From the NCBI GenBank assembly GCA_035301545.1, contig DATGUA010000038.1:1-46382 (forward strand): 46,382 nt of DNA, given 5' to 3'. Made by a program: the position numbers and the translations under genes. The stretch is from DATGUA01 sp035301545. Its GTDB lineage: Bacteria > Bacillota > Clostridia > Tissierellales > Tissierellaceae. Position 1 is the stretch's first letter, and every line of letters starts with the position of its first letter. Shown here piece by piece: positions 24,530 to 33,738 of the stretch. Under the pieces are notes generated by a model, which saw only the letters and a program-made list of their open reading frames with translations, was not told the DNA's origin and did not search any database.

Positions 24530-24577
24530 TATGTATTCCCCCTATATATTTTTTAAATTTTATTTTACTTCCATCTC

Positions 24578-24606
24578 ATTATATTATTTATTTAGACAAA
24601 AATCAA
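24578..24606 (-). promoter_or_regulatory. Ferredoxin promoter
   Basis: On the minus strand TTGATT (24601-24606), 17 bases, TATAAT (24578-24583), about 50 bases before the start codon. Confidence 0.75.
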
Positions 24607-24643
24607 CATATATATCTATATTAATAGCAAATATCCTAAAATC

Positions 24644-26521
24644 TTACATTAATTTAGAGATATTATCTGCAAATTCTACTGGATCTTCTATTGACAATCC
24701 TTCTATTAATAATGCTTGGTCATATAAAATTTTAGTATATAATTCTAGTTTCTCTTCATCATTTTCAAAAGCATCTTTAAGCTTATTAAATATACTATGC
24801 TCTGTATTTATTTCTAGTACTTTATCTACTTGAAATTCTTCATTATCAGGCATAGTTTTCAATATTTTTTCCATCTCTATAGAAAGATCCCCTTCGCTAG
24901 TTAGACATACAGGGTGATTCTTTAATCTATGAGATACCTGAACTTCTTTAACTTTACCTGCTAGAATATCTTTCATTGCAGTAAACAATTCCTTATATTC
25001 TTTTTTATCTTCTTCTTTATCTTTTGATTCATCATCTTTATCTAATCCTAAATCCCCACTAGATACTGATTTGAATTCTTTTTCTTCATAATTTACTAAC
25101 ATCTGTATAGCAAACTCATCTATATCATCTGTTAAATATAATATTTCATAACCTTTATCTTTAACTAATTCTGTTTGAGGTAATTTATCTATTCTATTTA
25201 TTGATTCACCACTAGCATAGTAAATATAGTCCTGATCTTCTGGCATTTTTTCTACGTACTCATCTAGTGTTACTAAGCTTTCTTCTTTAGAAGAATAAAA
25301 TAAAAGTAAGTCTTTTAATTTATCTTTATTCATTCCATAGTCACTATATACCCCAAATTTTAATTGTTGCCCAAAACTTTCATAAAATTCTTCATACTTT
25401 TCTCTATCGTTTAATAATAAACTCTTAAGTTCATCTTTTATCTTTTCTTCTACCTTTTTAGCAATTAATTGTAATTGTCTATCTTGTTGTAATATCTCCC
25501 TAGAAATATTAAGAGATAAATCTTCTGAATCTACTACTCCCTTTACAAAACTAAAATAGTCTGGAAGTAATTCTCCACATTTATCCATAATTAAAACTCC
25601 ACTAGAATATAATTCTAGCCCTTTTTCAAATTCTTTAGTATAAAAATCATAAGGTGCCTGACTTGGAATAAATAATAAAGATCTATAACTTATCAATCCA
25701 TCCATACTAAAATGTATATATTTTACTGGTTTATCAAAACCATAATGTTTTTCTTGATAGAAATTTTCATAATCTTCCTCTTTTAATTCATTTTTATTTT
25801 TTCTCCAAATTGGAACCATAGAATTTAGAGTTTCTATTTCCTTATACTCTTCATATTCATCTTCTGTTCCTTCTTTTAATCTAGATTTTGTTACCATCAT
25901 CATAATTGGATATCTAATAAAGTCTGAATATCTTTTTACCAGATTTCTTAATGTATCTTCTTCTAAATACTTATCATAATTATCATTATCAGTATTTTCT
26001 TTTATTTGTAATATTATATCTGTACCTGTATCTTCTTTTGTTGTTTCCTCTATTGTATAACCTTCTGCCCCACTAGATTCCCATTTAAATGCTTTTTCAC
26101 TACCATATGTTTTACTTATTACTGTAATAGTATCAGCTACCATAAAAGCAGAATAGAAACCTATTCCAAATTGTCCTATTATATCCATTCCATCTACAGG
26201 CTCATTCTCATCCTTAAATGCTAAAGATCCGCTTTTAGCTATAACCCCTAAGTTCTCCTCTAATTCTTTTTCTGTCATACCTATACCTTTGTCAGATATT
26301 GTTAAAGTTCTACTTTCTTTATCCTTTGAAATTTTGATATAAAAATCCTCTTTATTAAAATCAATATCTTCATCTGTTAATGATTTATAATAAAACTTAT
26401 CAATAGCATCACTAGCATTAGATATTAATTCTCTTAAGAATATTTCTTTATTAGTATAAATAGAGTTAATCATTAAATCTAATAGTCTTTTAGACTCTGA
26501 TTTAAACTGTTTTTTAGCCAT
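24644..26521 (-). CDS. htpG: Chaperone HtpG (bacterial Hsp90)
   Basis: The ATP-dependent cytoplasmic chaperone, 625 residues and complete. The N-terminal ATPase shows ELISNASDAIDK, ISDKGIGMT, AKSGSLAF and IGQFGIGFYSAFMVAD. The middle domain contains GLISYRSLLFIPSQAP, GVVDSEDLSLNISREILQQ and the kinetically important Arg in that block. The C-terminal dimerisation domain ends without an MEEVD-like tail, as in bacteria. A perfect CIRCE element overlaps the promoter, so it is under HrcA control. The ATG follows AAAGGATG. Confidence 0.97.
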   Translation of the reverse strand: MAKKQFKSESKRLLDLMINSIYTNKEIFLRELISNASDAIDKFYYKSLTDEDIDFNKEDFYIKISKDKESRTLTISDKGIGMTEKELEENLGVIAKSGSLAFKDENEPVDGMDIIGQFGIGFYSAFMVADTITVISKTYGSEKAFKWESSGAEGYTIEETTKEDTGTDIILQIKENTDNDNYDKYLEEDTLRNLVKRYSDFIRYPIMMMVTKSRLKEGTEDEYEEYKEIETLNSMVPIWRKNKNELKEEDYENFYQEKHYGFDKPVKYIHFSMDGLISYRSLLFIPSQAPYDFYTKEFEKGLELYSSGVLIMDKCGELLPDYFSFVKGVVDSEDLSLNISREILQQDRQLQLIAKKVEEKIKDELKSLLLNDREKYEEFYESFGQQLKFGVYSDYGMNKDKLKDLLLFYSSKEESLVTLDEYVEKMPEDQDYIYYASGESINRIDKLPQTELVKDKGYEILYLTDDIDEFAIQMLVNYEEKEFKSVSSGDLGLDKDDESKDKEEDKKEYKELFTAMKDILAGKVKEVQVSHRLKNHPVCLTSEGDLSIEMEKILKTMPDNEEFQVDKVLEINTEHSIFNKLKDAFENDEEKLELYTKILYDQALLIEGLSIEDPVEFADNISKLM

Positions 26522-26552
26522 ATAAATTCATCCTTTCTTAAAGAAAAATTAA

Positions 26553-26579
26553 TTAGCACTCTATATCTTAGAGTGCTAA
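26553..26579. promoter_or_regulatory. CIRCE element (HrcA operator)
   Basis: TTAGCACTC-N9-GAGTGCTAA, an exact match to the CIRCE consensus. The inverted repeat extends outward with AATTAA/TTAATT on both sides (about 26546-26586). It lies immediately downstream of the htpG -10 box. Confidence 0.97.
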
Positions 26580-26584
26580 TTAAT

Positions 26585-26613
26585 TTTATATCATATTAAA
26601 TTTTTTCTGTCAA
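26585..26613 (-). promoter_or_regulatory. htpG promoter
   Basis: On the minus strand TTGACA (26608-26613), 17 bases, TATAAA (26585-26590). Transcription would start within CIRCE. Confidence 0.88.
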
Positions 26614-26673
26614 ATATTTAAAATTAAATAATTATAGTTAGCAATATCCTTCTATAATTTTAATATTAATATT

Positions 26674-27732
26674 TTAATCACCAAATATAGATAATTGTTC
26701 CATTCCAAAATTTGATAAATTTGATACTGTTAGTCCTATTAATCTTAATTTATACTTTAATTTTATTTCATCTAGTAGAGATTCTCCTATTTCATATATT
26801 ATCTCTTGTGAATTAACAGCTGCCATTAAAGTCTTACTTCTAGTTATAATTTTAAAATTATCATATCTTACTTTGAGTGTAACTGTTCTACCATAAAATC
26901 CTTGTCTTTGTAGACCTACAGATATCTCTTTTGCAAAACTATACAAATGTTCCTTTAATATATCCTTGTCTTTAGTATGTTGTGAAAATGTTATCTCCGT
27001 TCCCAGAGACTTTCGCTCTCGATTTACTTCTATTTTTCTTTTATCAATTCCTCTTATTCTAAGATATAATTCTCTTCCTAATTTTCCTAGCAGTTCTATT
27101 AAAAACTCTTCTGACAATCTCATTAAATCTTCTACTATATATACTCCTATATTATTTAATCTTTTTTCTGTTTTAGGCCCAATACCATGAACTTCTTTTA
27201 TAGGTAAAGGTAATAATATATCAGGAACCATCTCTTTAGAAATCACCTTTATACCACTAGGTTTATTCCAATCTGATCCTAATTTCGCAAGAAATTTATT
27301 ATAAGATATCCCTATAGACATGGTTAATCCAGTATTATCTAAAACATCTTTTTTTATGTTTTTTGCTACTCCCATAGGATCAGTTTCTAAATGACTAATA
27401 TCTATATATGATTCATCTATAGATACTCTTTCTATTACTTTAGTAGTTTTAGATAATATATCAAACACTTCTTCAGATACTTCCTTATATCTAGCCATTC
27501 TAGAAGGTACATAACAAGCATGAGGACACTTTCTCCTAGCTATAAACATAGGCATAGCAGAGTGGACTCCATATTTTCTAGCTTCATAATTTGCAGTCGT
27601 AACTATTCCATGTCTACTTTTTCCACCTACTATTACTGGTTTGCCTTTTAGGCTAGGATTATCTCTTTCTTCTACCGATGCATAAAATGCGTCCATATCT
27701 ATATGGAGTATATTAAGATCTTTATTTTTCAT
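26674..27732 (-). CDS. dinB: DNA polymerase IV (DinB)
   Basis: A Y-family translesion polymerase, 352 residues. The catalytic palm has ILHIDMDAFYASVEE at the N-terminus and VSIDESYIDIS near residue 105. The helix-hairpin-helix region is LPIKEVHGIGPKTEKRLNNIGV, and the little-finger domain follows. It ends in FGMEQLSIFGD, where the QLSIF stretch resembles the sliding-clamp binding motif. It overlaps the 3' end of apt by 11 bases, so the two genes are probably translated from one message. No LexA-like site was recognised upstream. Confidence 0.95.
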   Translation of the reverse strand: MKNKDLNILHIDMDAFYASVEERDNPSLKGKPVIVGGKSRHGIVTTANYEARKYGVHSAMPMFIARRKCPHACYVPSRMARYKEVSEEVFDILSKTTKVIERVSIDESYIDISHLETDPMGVAKNIKKDVLDNTGLTMSIGISYNKFLAKLGSDWNKPSGIKVISKEMVPDILLPLPIKEVHGIGPKTEKRLNNIGVYIVEDLMRLSEEFLIELLGKLGRELYLRIRGIDKRKIEVNRERKSLGTEITFSQHTKDKDILKEHLYSFAKEISVGLQRQGFYGRTVTLKVRYDNFKIITRSKTLMAAVNSQEIIYEIGESLLDEIKLKYKLRLIGLTVSNLSNFGMEQLSIFGD

Positions 27733-28240
27733 ATTTCACTAAGGAATTAATATAATAATCCTTAAGTCTCTTTCTTCCTTTAAGAGATTCTAATTCTATT
27801 AAAAATTCCATAGCTACTACTTGTCCCCCTAGGGATTCTACTATTTTTGCTGTAGATGATACAGTACCCCCAGTTGCTAATAAGTCATCTACTATTGCTA
27901 CTCTATCTCCTTCTTTTATAGCATCAGCATGTATTTCTAAGGTATTTACTCCATATTCTAATTCATATTCTTCGCTAACAACTTCTGCTGGTAGTTTTCC
28001 TGGTTTTCTAACTGGAATGAATCCTACTCCTAAAAGATATGCCACTACTCCACCAAATAAAAACCCTCTAGCTTCAGGTCCTAATATATAATCTATATTT
28101 TTATCTTTTAGATCTTCCACCATAAGATTAATCGCATGAACATATGCCTCTTTATCTTTCGTTAAAGTAGTTACATCCTTAAAACTAATACCTTCTACAG
28201 GAAAATTATCTATTACCCTTATTTTAGACCTCAGATCCAA
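27722..28240 (-). CDS. apt: Adenine phosphoribosyltransferase
   Basis: Purine salvage enzyme converting adenine and PRPP to AMP, 172 residues. Family landmarks are DLRSKIRVIDNFPVEGISFKDVTTL at the N-terminus, GPEARGFLFG, the PRKPGKLP-type loop (PVRKPGKLPAEV) and the PRPP-binding motif VAIVDDLLATGGT. The start is the TTG at 28240, seven bases after GGAGGT. An upstream ATG at 28255 actually forms part of that ribosome binding site, and the family normally begins M-D-L. It overlaps dinB by 11 bases. Confidence 0.95.
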   Translation of the reverse strand: MDLRSKIRVIDNFPVEGISFKDVTTLTKDKEAYVHAINLMVEDLKDKNIDYILGPEARGFLFGGVVAYLLGVGFIPVRKPGKLPAEVVSEEYELEYGVNTLEIHADAIKEGDRVAIVDDLLATGGTVSSTAKIVESLGGQVVAMEFLIELESLKGRKRLKDYYINSLVKYEK

Positions 28241-28324
28241 TTTTGTTACCTCCATATAATTATTTTCTTTAAATTTATAACAACCTATTATATTATATAA
28301 TAAAATTAAAATAATTTGTACAAA

Positions 28325-28368
28325 AATAGAAACAAGGAAATATTAATTAATATTTCCTTGTTTCTATT
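28325..28368. terminator. Terminator of the RIC-like gene
   Basis: A perfect 22-base inverted repeat centred at 28346/28347 (core AACAAGGAAATATTAA and its complement), just after the hemerythrin-like gene. Confidence 0.85.
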
Positions 28369-28378
28369 CTATCATATT

Positions 28379-28891
28379 CTATTTATTTTTAAATCTATTA
28401 TACAACATATTTTCTAATTCAAAATGTTCTTTAATATCTCTTTCTATTTTTTGTATCTTATTATAAGTTTTTTTATAAGTAGGACAAGTATCATCTAGCA
28501 AAGTATATTCTTCAGTTACTTCTCTTAAATCCTTTAATATTTTTTCTACTCTTTCATTAAGTCTTTCTATTCTTTCAATAGCTTCTAATATATCTTTTAG
28601 GGATTTATCTGATTGATCTCTTTTATAGTCCTTTACCATATAAAATAAAGACCTTTCTTCTTGTATCATATGAGATTCCAATTCTATTTTTAATCTACCA
28701 AATAATCTATGTACCTTTTCTAAAACTTCTCCACTATCTTCAAAATGAACTCTATAAATAGTTAATACTAATTCTTCTATTTCCGGTAGTTCTTCCTTTA
28801 AAAGTCTGTGATGGTTTTTAAGTACATGATTAATAATATCTGAACTTTTTTCATTTGTGAAGTTTATTTCTTTTTCAGCCAAAAAACTCAT
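28379..28891 (-). CDS. Hemerythrin-domain protein, RIC (YtfE/ScdA)-like
   Basis: A helical protein of 170 residues resembling the diiron domain of RIC proteins, which repair Fe-S clusters after nitrosative or oxidative stress. Matching blocks are IINHVLKNHHRLLKEELPEIEEL (H27/H28), LESHMIQEERSLF (H74, E78), the RIC-type CPTYKKTYNKIQKIERDIKEHFELEN (H156, E160) and the preceding LREVTEEYTLLDDTCPTYK. Two differences stand out: the N-terminal ScdA_N domain is absent, and the His at the head of the third helix (usual EHE/EHD context) is missing, since residues about 96-112 contain none. Iron binding may be altered. Monocistronic. Start: ATG after GGAGGAGG. Confidence 0.8.
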   Translation of the reverse strand: MSFLAEKEINFTNEKSSDIINHVLKNHHRLLKEELPEIEELVLTIYRVHFEDSGEVLEKVHRLFGRLKIELESHMIQEERSLFYMVKDYKRDQSDKSLKDILEAIERIERLNERVEKILKDLREVTEEYTLLDDTCPTYKKTYNKIQKIERDIKEHFELENMLYNRFKNK

Positions 28892-28992
28892 TTATCCTCC
28901 TCCTTTTTTACTCACTAACTTATACCCATATATATAACATTATACAACACAATTTTTATAAATTATAATTAATATCCTAAATATTATTATAA

Positions 28993-30354
28993 TCAATTAG
29001 ATATTGGTTCAATGTTTTTTTCATAAACATATTTTAAAGCTATAATACTTAAAACTAAAGCTACTCCTTCAGCTATCGGATAAGACCACCATATAAGATT
29101 TACATTACCTGATAGAGAAAGCCAATATGCAACTGGTAATAGTACTATCAATTGTCTAGTAGCAGAAGTAATTAAACTTAACATACCATTACCTAATGCT
29201 TGATATACTGAACTTGCAACAATAGTTACTCCAGCAAAAATATAACTTAAACTTATAATACGCAAAGCTGGTATTCCTATATTTAACATATCTTCTGATG
29301 CATTAAATAAAGATAGTATCTTATCAGGAAATAATTGTATCATACTTAGTCCTATTATCATAATACCAAATGCATAGATAATACTCAAACGAATAGTTTT
29401 TGTAACTCTTTCTTTATCTTGAGCCCCATAATTGTATGCTATTATAGGAACCATACCATTATTTAACCCAAATACAGGCATAAATACAAAGCTCTGTAAC
29501 TTAAAATAAATTCCAAAAACAGCAGTTGCTGTAGCTGATAATTTAATTAAAATGTTATTTATTCCATATATTGTTACAGAAGTTATAGATAACATAACCA
29601 TAGATGGAATTCCTACAATATAAATATCTTTAATAATATTTAGTTTTGGTTTAAAATTCTTAATATCCATATTAATCTCATGATTTACTTTAGAATTAAA
29701 AATAACTCCTAGAATACCTGCCACTATTTGTCCTATTACTGTAGCCCAAGCTGCTCCAGCGACTCCCATCTTAGGCATTCCAAAAAGTCCAAATATTAAT
29801 ATAGGATCTAATATAATATTTATAATTGCACCTAATCCTTGCATAACCATAGTATAAATAGTTTTCCCTGTTGATTGTAATAATCTTTCAAATGTAATTT
29901 GTATAAATAGACCAATTGATGCCATAGATATAATCCTTAAATAAGTAGTTCCATATTCAATAATCTGTGGATCATTAGTTTGAGTCAAAAAATAATACTT
30001 TGAAAAGAAAGACCCAAATATTAGAAATACTACATAACTTAGCACACCTAATAAAACACCATTACTAGCTATATTATTAGCTCTTTTAAAATTTTTCGCA
30101 CCTAAAGATCTAGATAAGATAGCATTTATGCCTACTCCTGTACCTACTGCAATGGCAATCATCAAATTTTGCATCGGAAATGCTAGAGATACTGCAGTTA
30201 AAGCATTCTCACTAATTCTCGATACAAATATACTATCTACTATATTGTATAGGGCTTGTATCAACATTGATATCATAATAGGTAATGACATATTTATCAA
30301 AAGTTTTTTAATAGGCATAGTACCCATTTTATTTTCTTCTACTTGTTTACTCAA
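28993..30354 (-). CDS. MATE-family efflux transporter
   Basis: A sodium- or proton-coupled multidrug exporter of 453 residues with twelve hydrophobic helices in two homologous halves. Typical features are MGTMPIKKLLINMSLPIMISMLIQALYNIVDSIFV at the N-terminus, VGINAILSRSLGAKNF after helix 2, LQSTGKTIYTMVMQGLGAIINIILDPILIF, and GLNNGMVPIIAYNYGAQDKERV in the second half. The start codon is TTG at 30354, eight bases after AAGGAGG. It is intact, in contrast to the MATE remnant at 16.5 kb, which is a different locus. The substrate is unknown. Confidence 0.93.
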   Translation of the reverse strand: MSKQVEENKMGTMPIKKLLINMSLPIMISMLIQALYNIVDSIFVSRISENALTAVSLAFPMQNLMIAIAVGTGVGINAILSRSLGAKNFKRANNIASNGVLLGVLSYVVFLIFGSFFSKYYFLTQTNDPQIIEYGTTYLRIISMASIGLFIQITFERLLQSTGKTIYTMVMQGLGAIINIILDPILIFGLFGMPKMGVAGAAWATVIGQIVAGILGVIFNSKVNHEINMDIKNFKPKLNIIKDIYIVGIPSMVMLSITSVTIYGINNILIKLSATATAVFGIYFKLQSFVFMPVFGLNNGMVPIIAYNYGAQDKERVTKTIRLSIIYAFGIMIIGLSMIQLFPDKILSLFNASEDMLNIGIPALRIISLSYIFAGVTIVASSVYQALGNGMLSLITSATRQLIVLLPVAYWLSLSGNVNLIWWSYPIAEGVALVLSIIALKYVYEKNIEPISN

Positions 30355-30412
30355 TATTTTTTCCTCCTTAATTTTATTAATTTATATCTCAATCTTAATC
30401 CTATAATTTTAC

Positions 30413-30452
30413 AATAAGAAAATATGCTTAATTTTAAGCATATCTTCTTATT
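30413..30452. terminator. Terminator of the ABC operon
   Basis: AATAAGAA and ATATGCTTAA (30413-30431) pair with TTAAGCATAT and TTCTTATT (30434-30452), with one A/C mismatch. It follows the FtsX-type permease gene. Confidence 0.8.
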
Positions 30453-30528
30453 AATTTTATTTTATATATTAATTATATGTTTAGCCTATCTATTATATCA
30501 AAACTACATTATAAATCAACATCTTATA

Positions 30529-33500
30529 TTATTCTATAGATTTTAATGATTCTACCATCTCAACATCTTTTAATTTATAATGCATAACAAAGTTTACTAT
30601 TGCTGAGAATCCTAAAGTTAGTACTATTGAATATAAATAACTTAATGGATTTAACTTTAATCCAAACATAATATTATCCATTTCTACAGTCGTCATTATA
30701 TACCTATGAAGAAATATTCCTATTAATAATCCTACCATAGTTCCAATGATTGTTAATATTACATTTTCTCTATAGATATAAGCTGATACTTCTTTATCAT
30801 AGAAACCTAATACTTTAATAGTAGCTATTTCTCTTATCCTTTCACTTATATTTACATTTGTAAGATTATATAGTACTACAAAAGCTAATGACCCAGCAGA
30901 TACTATCATAACTAAAACTACATATCCTAAACTATCTATTATATCTTGAAGCTCTGATTTCAGAGTACTAGTTAATTCTATTGAATTTATACCTCTTTTA
31001 TCTATTAATTCTCTAGAAATTTTATCTTCATCAGACTTAGAATCAGTATCTAATATTCCTACAGCCTCATTATATTCTAGTTTCTTCTGAAATATATTTT
31101 TATAATAATTAGGTGATATATATACATAATTTGAGGTATAGTTTTCAGTTATATCAGTTATTTTAACTGGTTTTTCTTCATCCTCATTATTAATTAATTT
31201 AATTGTATCACCTTTTTTAGCTTTTAAACTTTTACTTACCTGTTCAGTAATAACAACTCCTTCTTCTTCTACTTTAATCTTACTACTATCCTTTGGATCT
31301 TGAAGATGAATAAATCTACTAAAATCATTTAAGTTTTGCGGAGTCACTATTGATATATCCTTTTCTATGTCCTTTAAAGATATACTCCCCCCTTCTCTTT
31401 GTAATAATTGATATGATTCTAGTTCCTCAATTTCTTCTAAATACTCAGTTCCGTCCCCTTCTACTCCTACAGAAATATCATAATCAAATAATACATCATA
31501 TTGATTATCTATAATTCCTTTTATAGAGTCTCTAACTCCAAAAGCAGTTAACACTAAAGCCGTACATCCAGCTATTCCGAATATTGTCATAAAAAATCTT
31601 CGTTTATATCTAAAAATATTTCTCAAAGTAACTTTATAGCTAAAATTAAATCTATCCCATATCATAGGTATTCTTTCTAACAATATTGTTTTTCCTATTT
31701 TAGGAGACTTAGGTCTCATTAGAGATGCTGCAGATTCCTTTAATTCATTATTACTTGCAAAATATGCTGTCATTGTAGTTAAACCTATAGCAACTATAGA
31801 AATTCCCAATGCTAATACTGTATTAAATCTTAAAGTTATAGAAGGAAGTATATACATCATTCCGTAAGCATTAAATATAACTATTGGAAATACTGTATAT
31901 CCTACAGCAATTCCTACTATAGATCCAAGTATAGTAGCCATTAATGCATAAATTATATATTTAAATGCAATATCCCATCTACTATATCCAAGAGCTTTCA
32001 ATGTTCCTATATTTACTCTTTGTTCATCTACCATTCTAGTCATCGTAGTTAGACTTACTAAAGCTGCAACCATGGCAAAAAACAATGGAAATACTTTTGC
32101 TAAAGCATCTATTCTATCAGCTGCTCCTCCATAATCTACATAGGAGTAATGACTTTCTCGATCTAATACATGCCATTCAGCTTTTTCTATATCTTTAATC
32201 TTTTCCTCTCCATCTAAAACTTCTTCCCAAGCTTTGTATAATTCTTTTTCTGCTTTATCTTTATTTTCTTGGTATTCTTTTTCTCCTTCTTCTAAATCAG
32301 ATTTAGCTTGTTCTAATTCATTTCGTCCTTTTTGTATTTCTTCTTTACCTTCTTGTTCTCCTGCCTCTAAGTTTCTTTTTTCTTGTTCTAAATTACTTCT
32401 AGCAGCTATTAATCTTGCATTAGTCCTCTCTAATTTTCTTTCTCTCTCAGCTAATTCTTGCTTACCTGCTTCTAATTCTTTCTTTCCAGATTCTACCTCT
32501 TCTGTTGTCTCTTTTAAAGCAATTTTTGCTTCTTTTAGCCCAGCTTCTGCTTCTTTCTCATCTTCTTCAGGCAAATCCGGGTTTTCTAATAGAGTTTCTA
32601 TTTCAACTATCTGTTCTTCTAATTTTGCAATGGCGACTTCACCATCTTCAATATCTTTTTCTACCTTAGCAAATTCTTCCTCTGCTTTTGTTTTTTCCTC
32701 TTTAAAGTCTTCCAATCCTTTTTCATACTCTCTTTGGCCAGTAGATATTTCTTCCTCTGCATTTTCAATTTCTGATTTTCCATTAGCTATTTCAGTTTCT
32801 AAATTTCTTTCTTGATTACTTAATTCTATTTCTCCTTTTTCTATTTTAGTTCTTGCATCTTCCAATTGATTTTTCCCATCTTTTAATTTATCTTCTACTT
32901 TTTCCTGTTCTTCCTCATACTTTTTTTTACCTTTTTCTAATTCATCTTCTGCTTCCTCGATTAATTCATCATATCTAATAGATTCCCTATCTTTAGCTAT
33001 ATCTTTAATATCATCTGTCGTTTTATCTACTATGTCAAAATATTCATCTTTATAAGAATTTACATCTTCTGTGCCTTTTACAGTAGCAAATATATCTGTA
33101 TAGACATCTAAATTAAAATTTTCTTCAGGAATCATTATAAACGATTCAACTTTTCCATTACCTAGATCACTATTCCCTTTTTCAAAAGATAAATAATAAG
33201 GTGTTTGCACTGTTCCTACTACTTCATATTCTGTATTTTTTAAATTTTTATCTAAAGAGTCTTTATTATTATAAATCTCTATATTTTCACCTAATGGTAT
33301 ATTAGTCATATTACTTTTTCCTACTTCTACTAAAGCCTCATTAGGTTTTTCGGGGAATCTCCCTTTTATTAATTTAACTCCATTTATTTGATCTTTAGAT
33401 GAAAAACTGTGTACTTTTACTACTAATTCTTCGTCTTCATAATCAGTTAGTGCATCTAAAGTATAAGTTCCAAAAGATTCATCAACACTATCTATTTTAT

Positions 33501-33738
33501 CTATACTTTCTAAATCTTCCTCTGTTAAACCTAATGTAGATATTACATGAATATCCATTAAATTATAATCATTATAATACTTATCAACAGTATATTTCAT
33601 ATCTTCTGGTGCTATTTTTAAACCAGAGAAAAATGCTACACCTAATGCTACTATAGATGCTATAGCTATAAATCTACCTAAAGAATTTTTTATATCTCTA
33701 AAAGCATCTTTTAATAATGCAGTCTTTTTCACTACCAT
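30529..33738 (-). CDS. FtsX-type ABC permease with long coiled coil
   Basis: A very large permease of 1069 residues for the LolD-like ATPase encoded just upstream. An N-terminal helix (IASIVALGVAFFSGL) precedes a MacB-like extracytoplasmic domain. Then comes a Glu/Lys-rich segment with heptad periodicity from about residue 245 to 535, followed by two FtsX blocks with four C-terminal-type helices each. The first block is near 565-680 (MVAALVSLTTMTRMVDEQR, and GTLKALGYSRWDI), the second near 940-1069 (NVNISERIREIATIKVLGFYD). This is the Gram-positive arrangement found in large putative export or mechanotransmission ABC proteins. It overlaps the ATPase gene by seven bases. The substrate is unknown. 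Confidence 0.9.
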   Translation of the reverse strand: MVVKKTALLKDAFRDIKNSLGRFIAIASIVALGVAFFSGLKIAPEDMKYTVDKYYNDYNLMDIHVISTLGLTEEDLESIDKIDSVDESFGTYTLDALTDYEDEELVVKVHSFSSKDQINGVKLIKGRFPEKPNEALVEVGKSNMTNIPLGENIEIYNNKDSLDKNLKNTEYEVVGTVQTPYYLSFEKGNSDLGNGKVESFIMIPEENFNLDVYTDIFATVKGTEDVNSYKDEYFDIVDKTTDDIKDIAKDRESIRYDELIEEAEDELEKGKKKYEEEQEKVEDKLKDGKNQLEDARTKIEKGEIELSNQERNLETEIANGKSEIENAEEEISTGQREYEKGLEDFKEEKTKAEEEFAKVEKDIEDGEVAIAKLEEQIVEIETLLENPDLPEEDEKEAEAGLKEAKIALKETTEEVESGKKELEAGKQELAERERKLERTNARLIAARSNLEQEKRNLEAGEQEGKEEIQKGRNELEQAKSDLEEGEKEYQENKDKAEKELYKAWEEVLDGEEKIKDIEKAEWHVLDRESHYSYVDYGGAADRIDALAKVFPLFFAMVAALVSLTTMTRMVDEQRVNIGTLKALGYSRWDIAFKYIIYALMATILGSIVGIAVGYTVFPIVIFNAYGMMYILPSITLRFNTVLALGISIVAIGLTTMTAYFASNNELKESAASLMRPKSPKIGKTILLERIPMIWDRFNFSYKVTLRNIFRYKRRFFMTIFGIAGCTALVLTAFGVRDSIKGIIDNQYDVLFDYDISVGVEGDGTEYLEEIEELESYQLLQREGGSISLKDIEKDISIVTPQNLNDFSRFIHLQDPKDSSKIKVEEEGVVITEQVSKSLKAKKGDTIKLINNEDEEKPVKITDITENYTSNYVYISPNYYKNIFQKKLEYNEAVGILDTDSKSDEDKISRELIDKRGINSIELTSTLKSELQDIIDSLGYVVLVMIVSAGSLAFVVLYNLTNVNISERIREIATIKVLGFYDKEVSAYIYRENVILTIIGTMVGLLIGIFLHRYIMTTVEMDNIMFGLKLNPLSYLYSIVLTLGFSAIVNFVMHYKLKDVEMVESLKSIE

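Noticed and set aside
32234..32815. Long Ser/Phe-rich frame antisense to the ABC permease
   Set aside because: It is a shadow of the Glu/Lys-rich coiled coil; GAA/AAA-rich coding reads as TTC/TCT on the other strand. No ribosome binding site.
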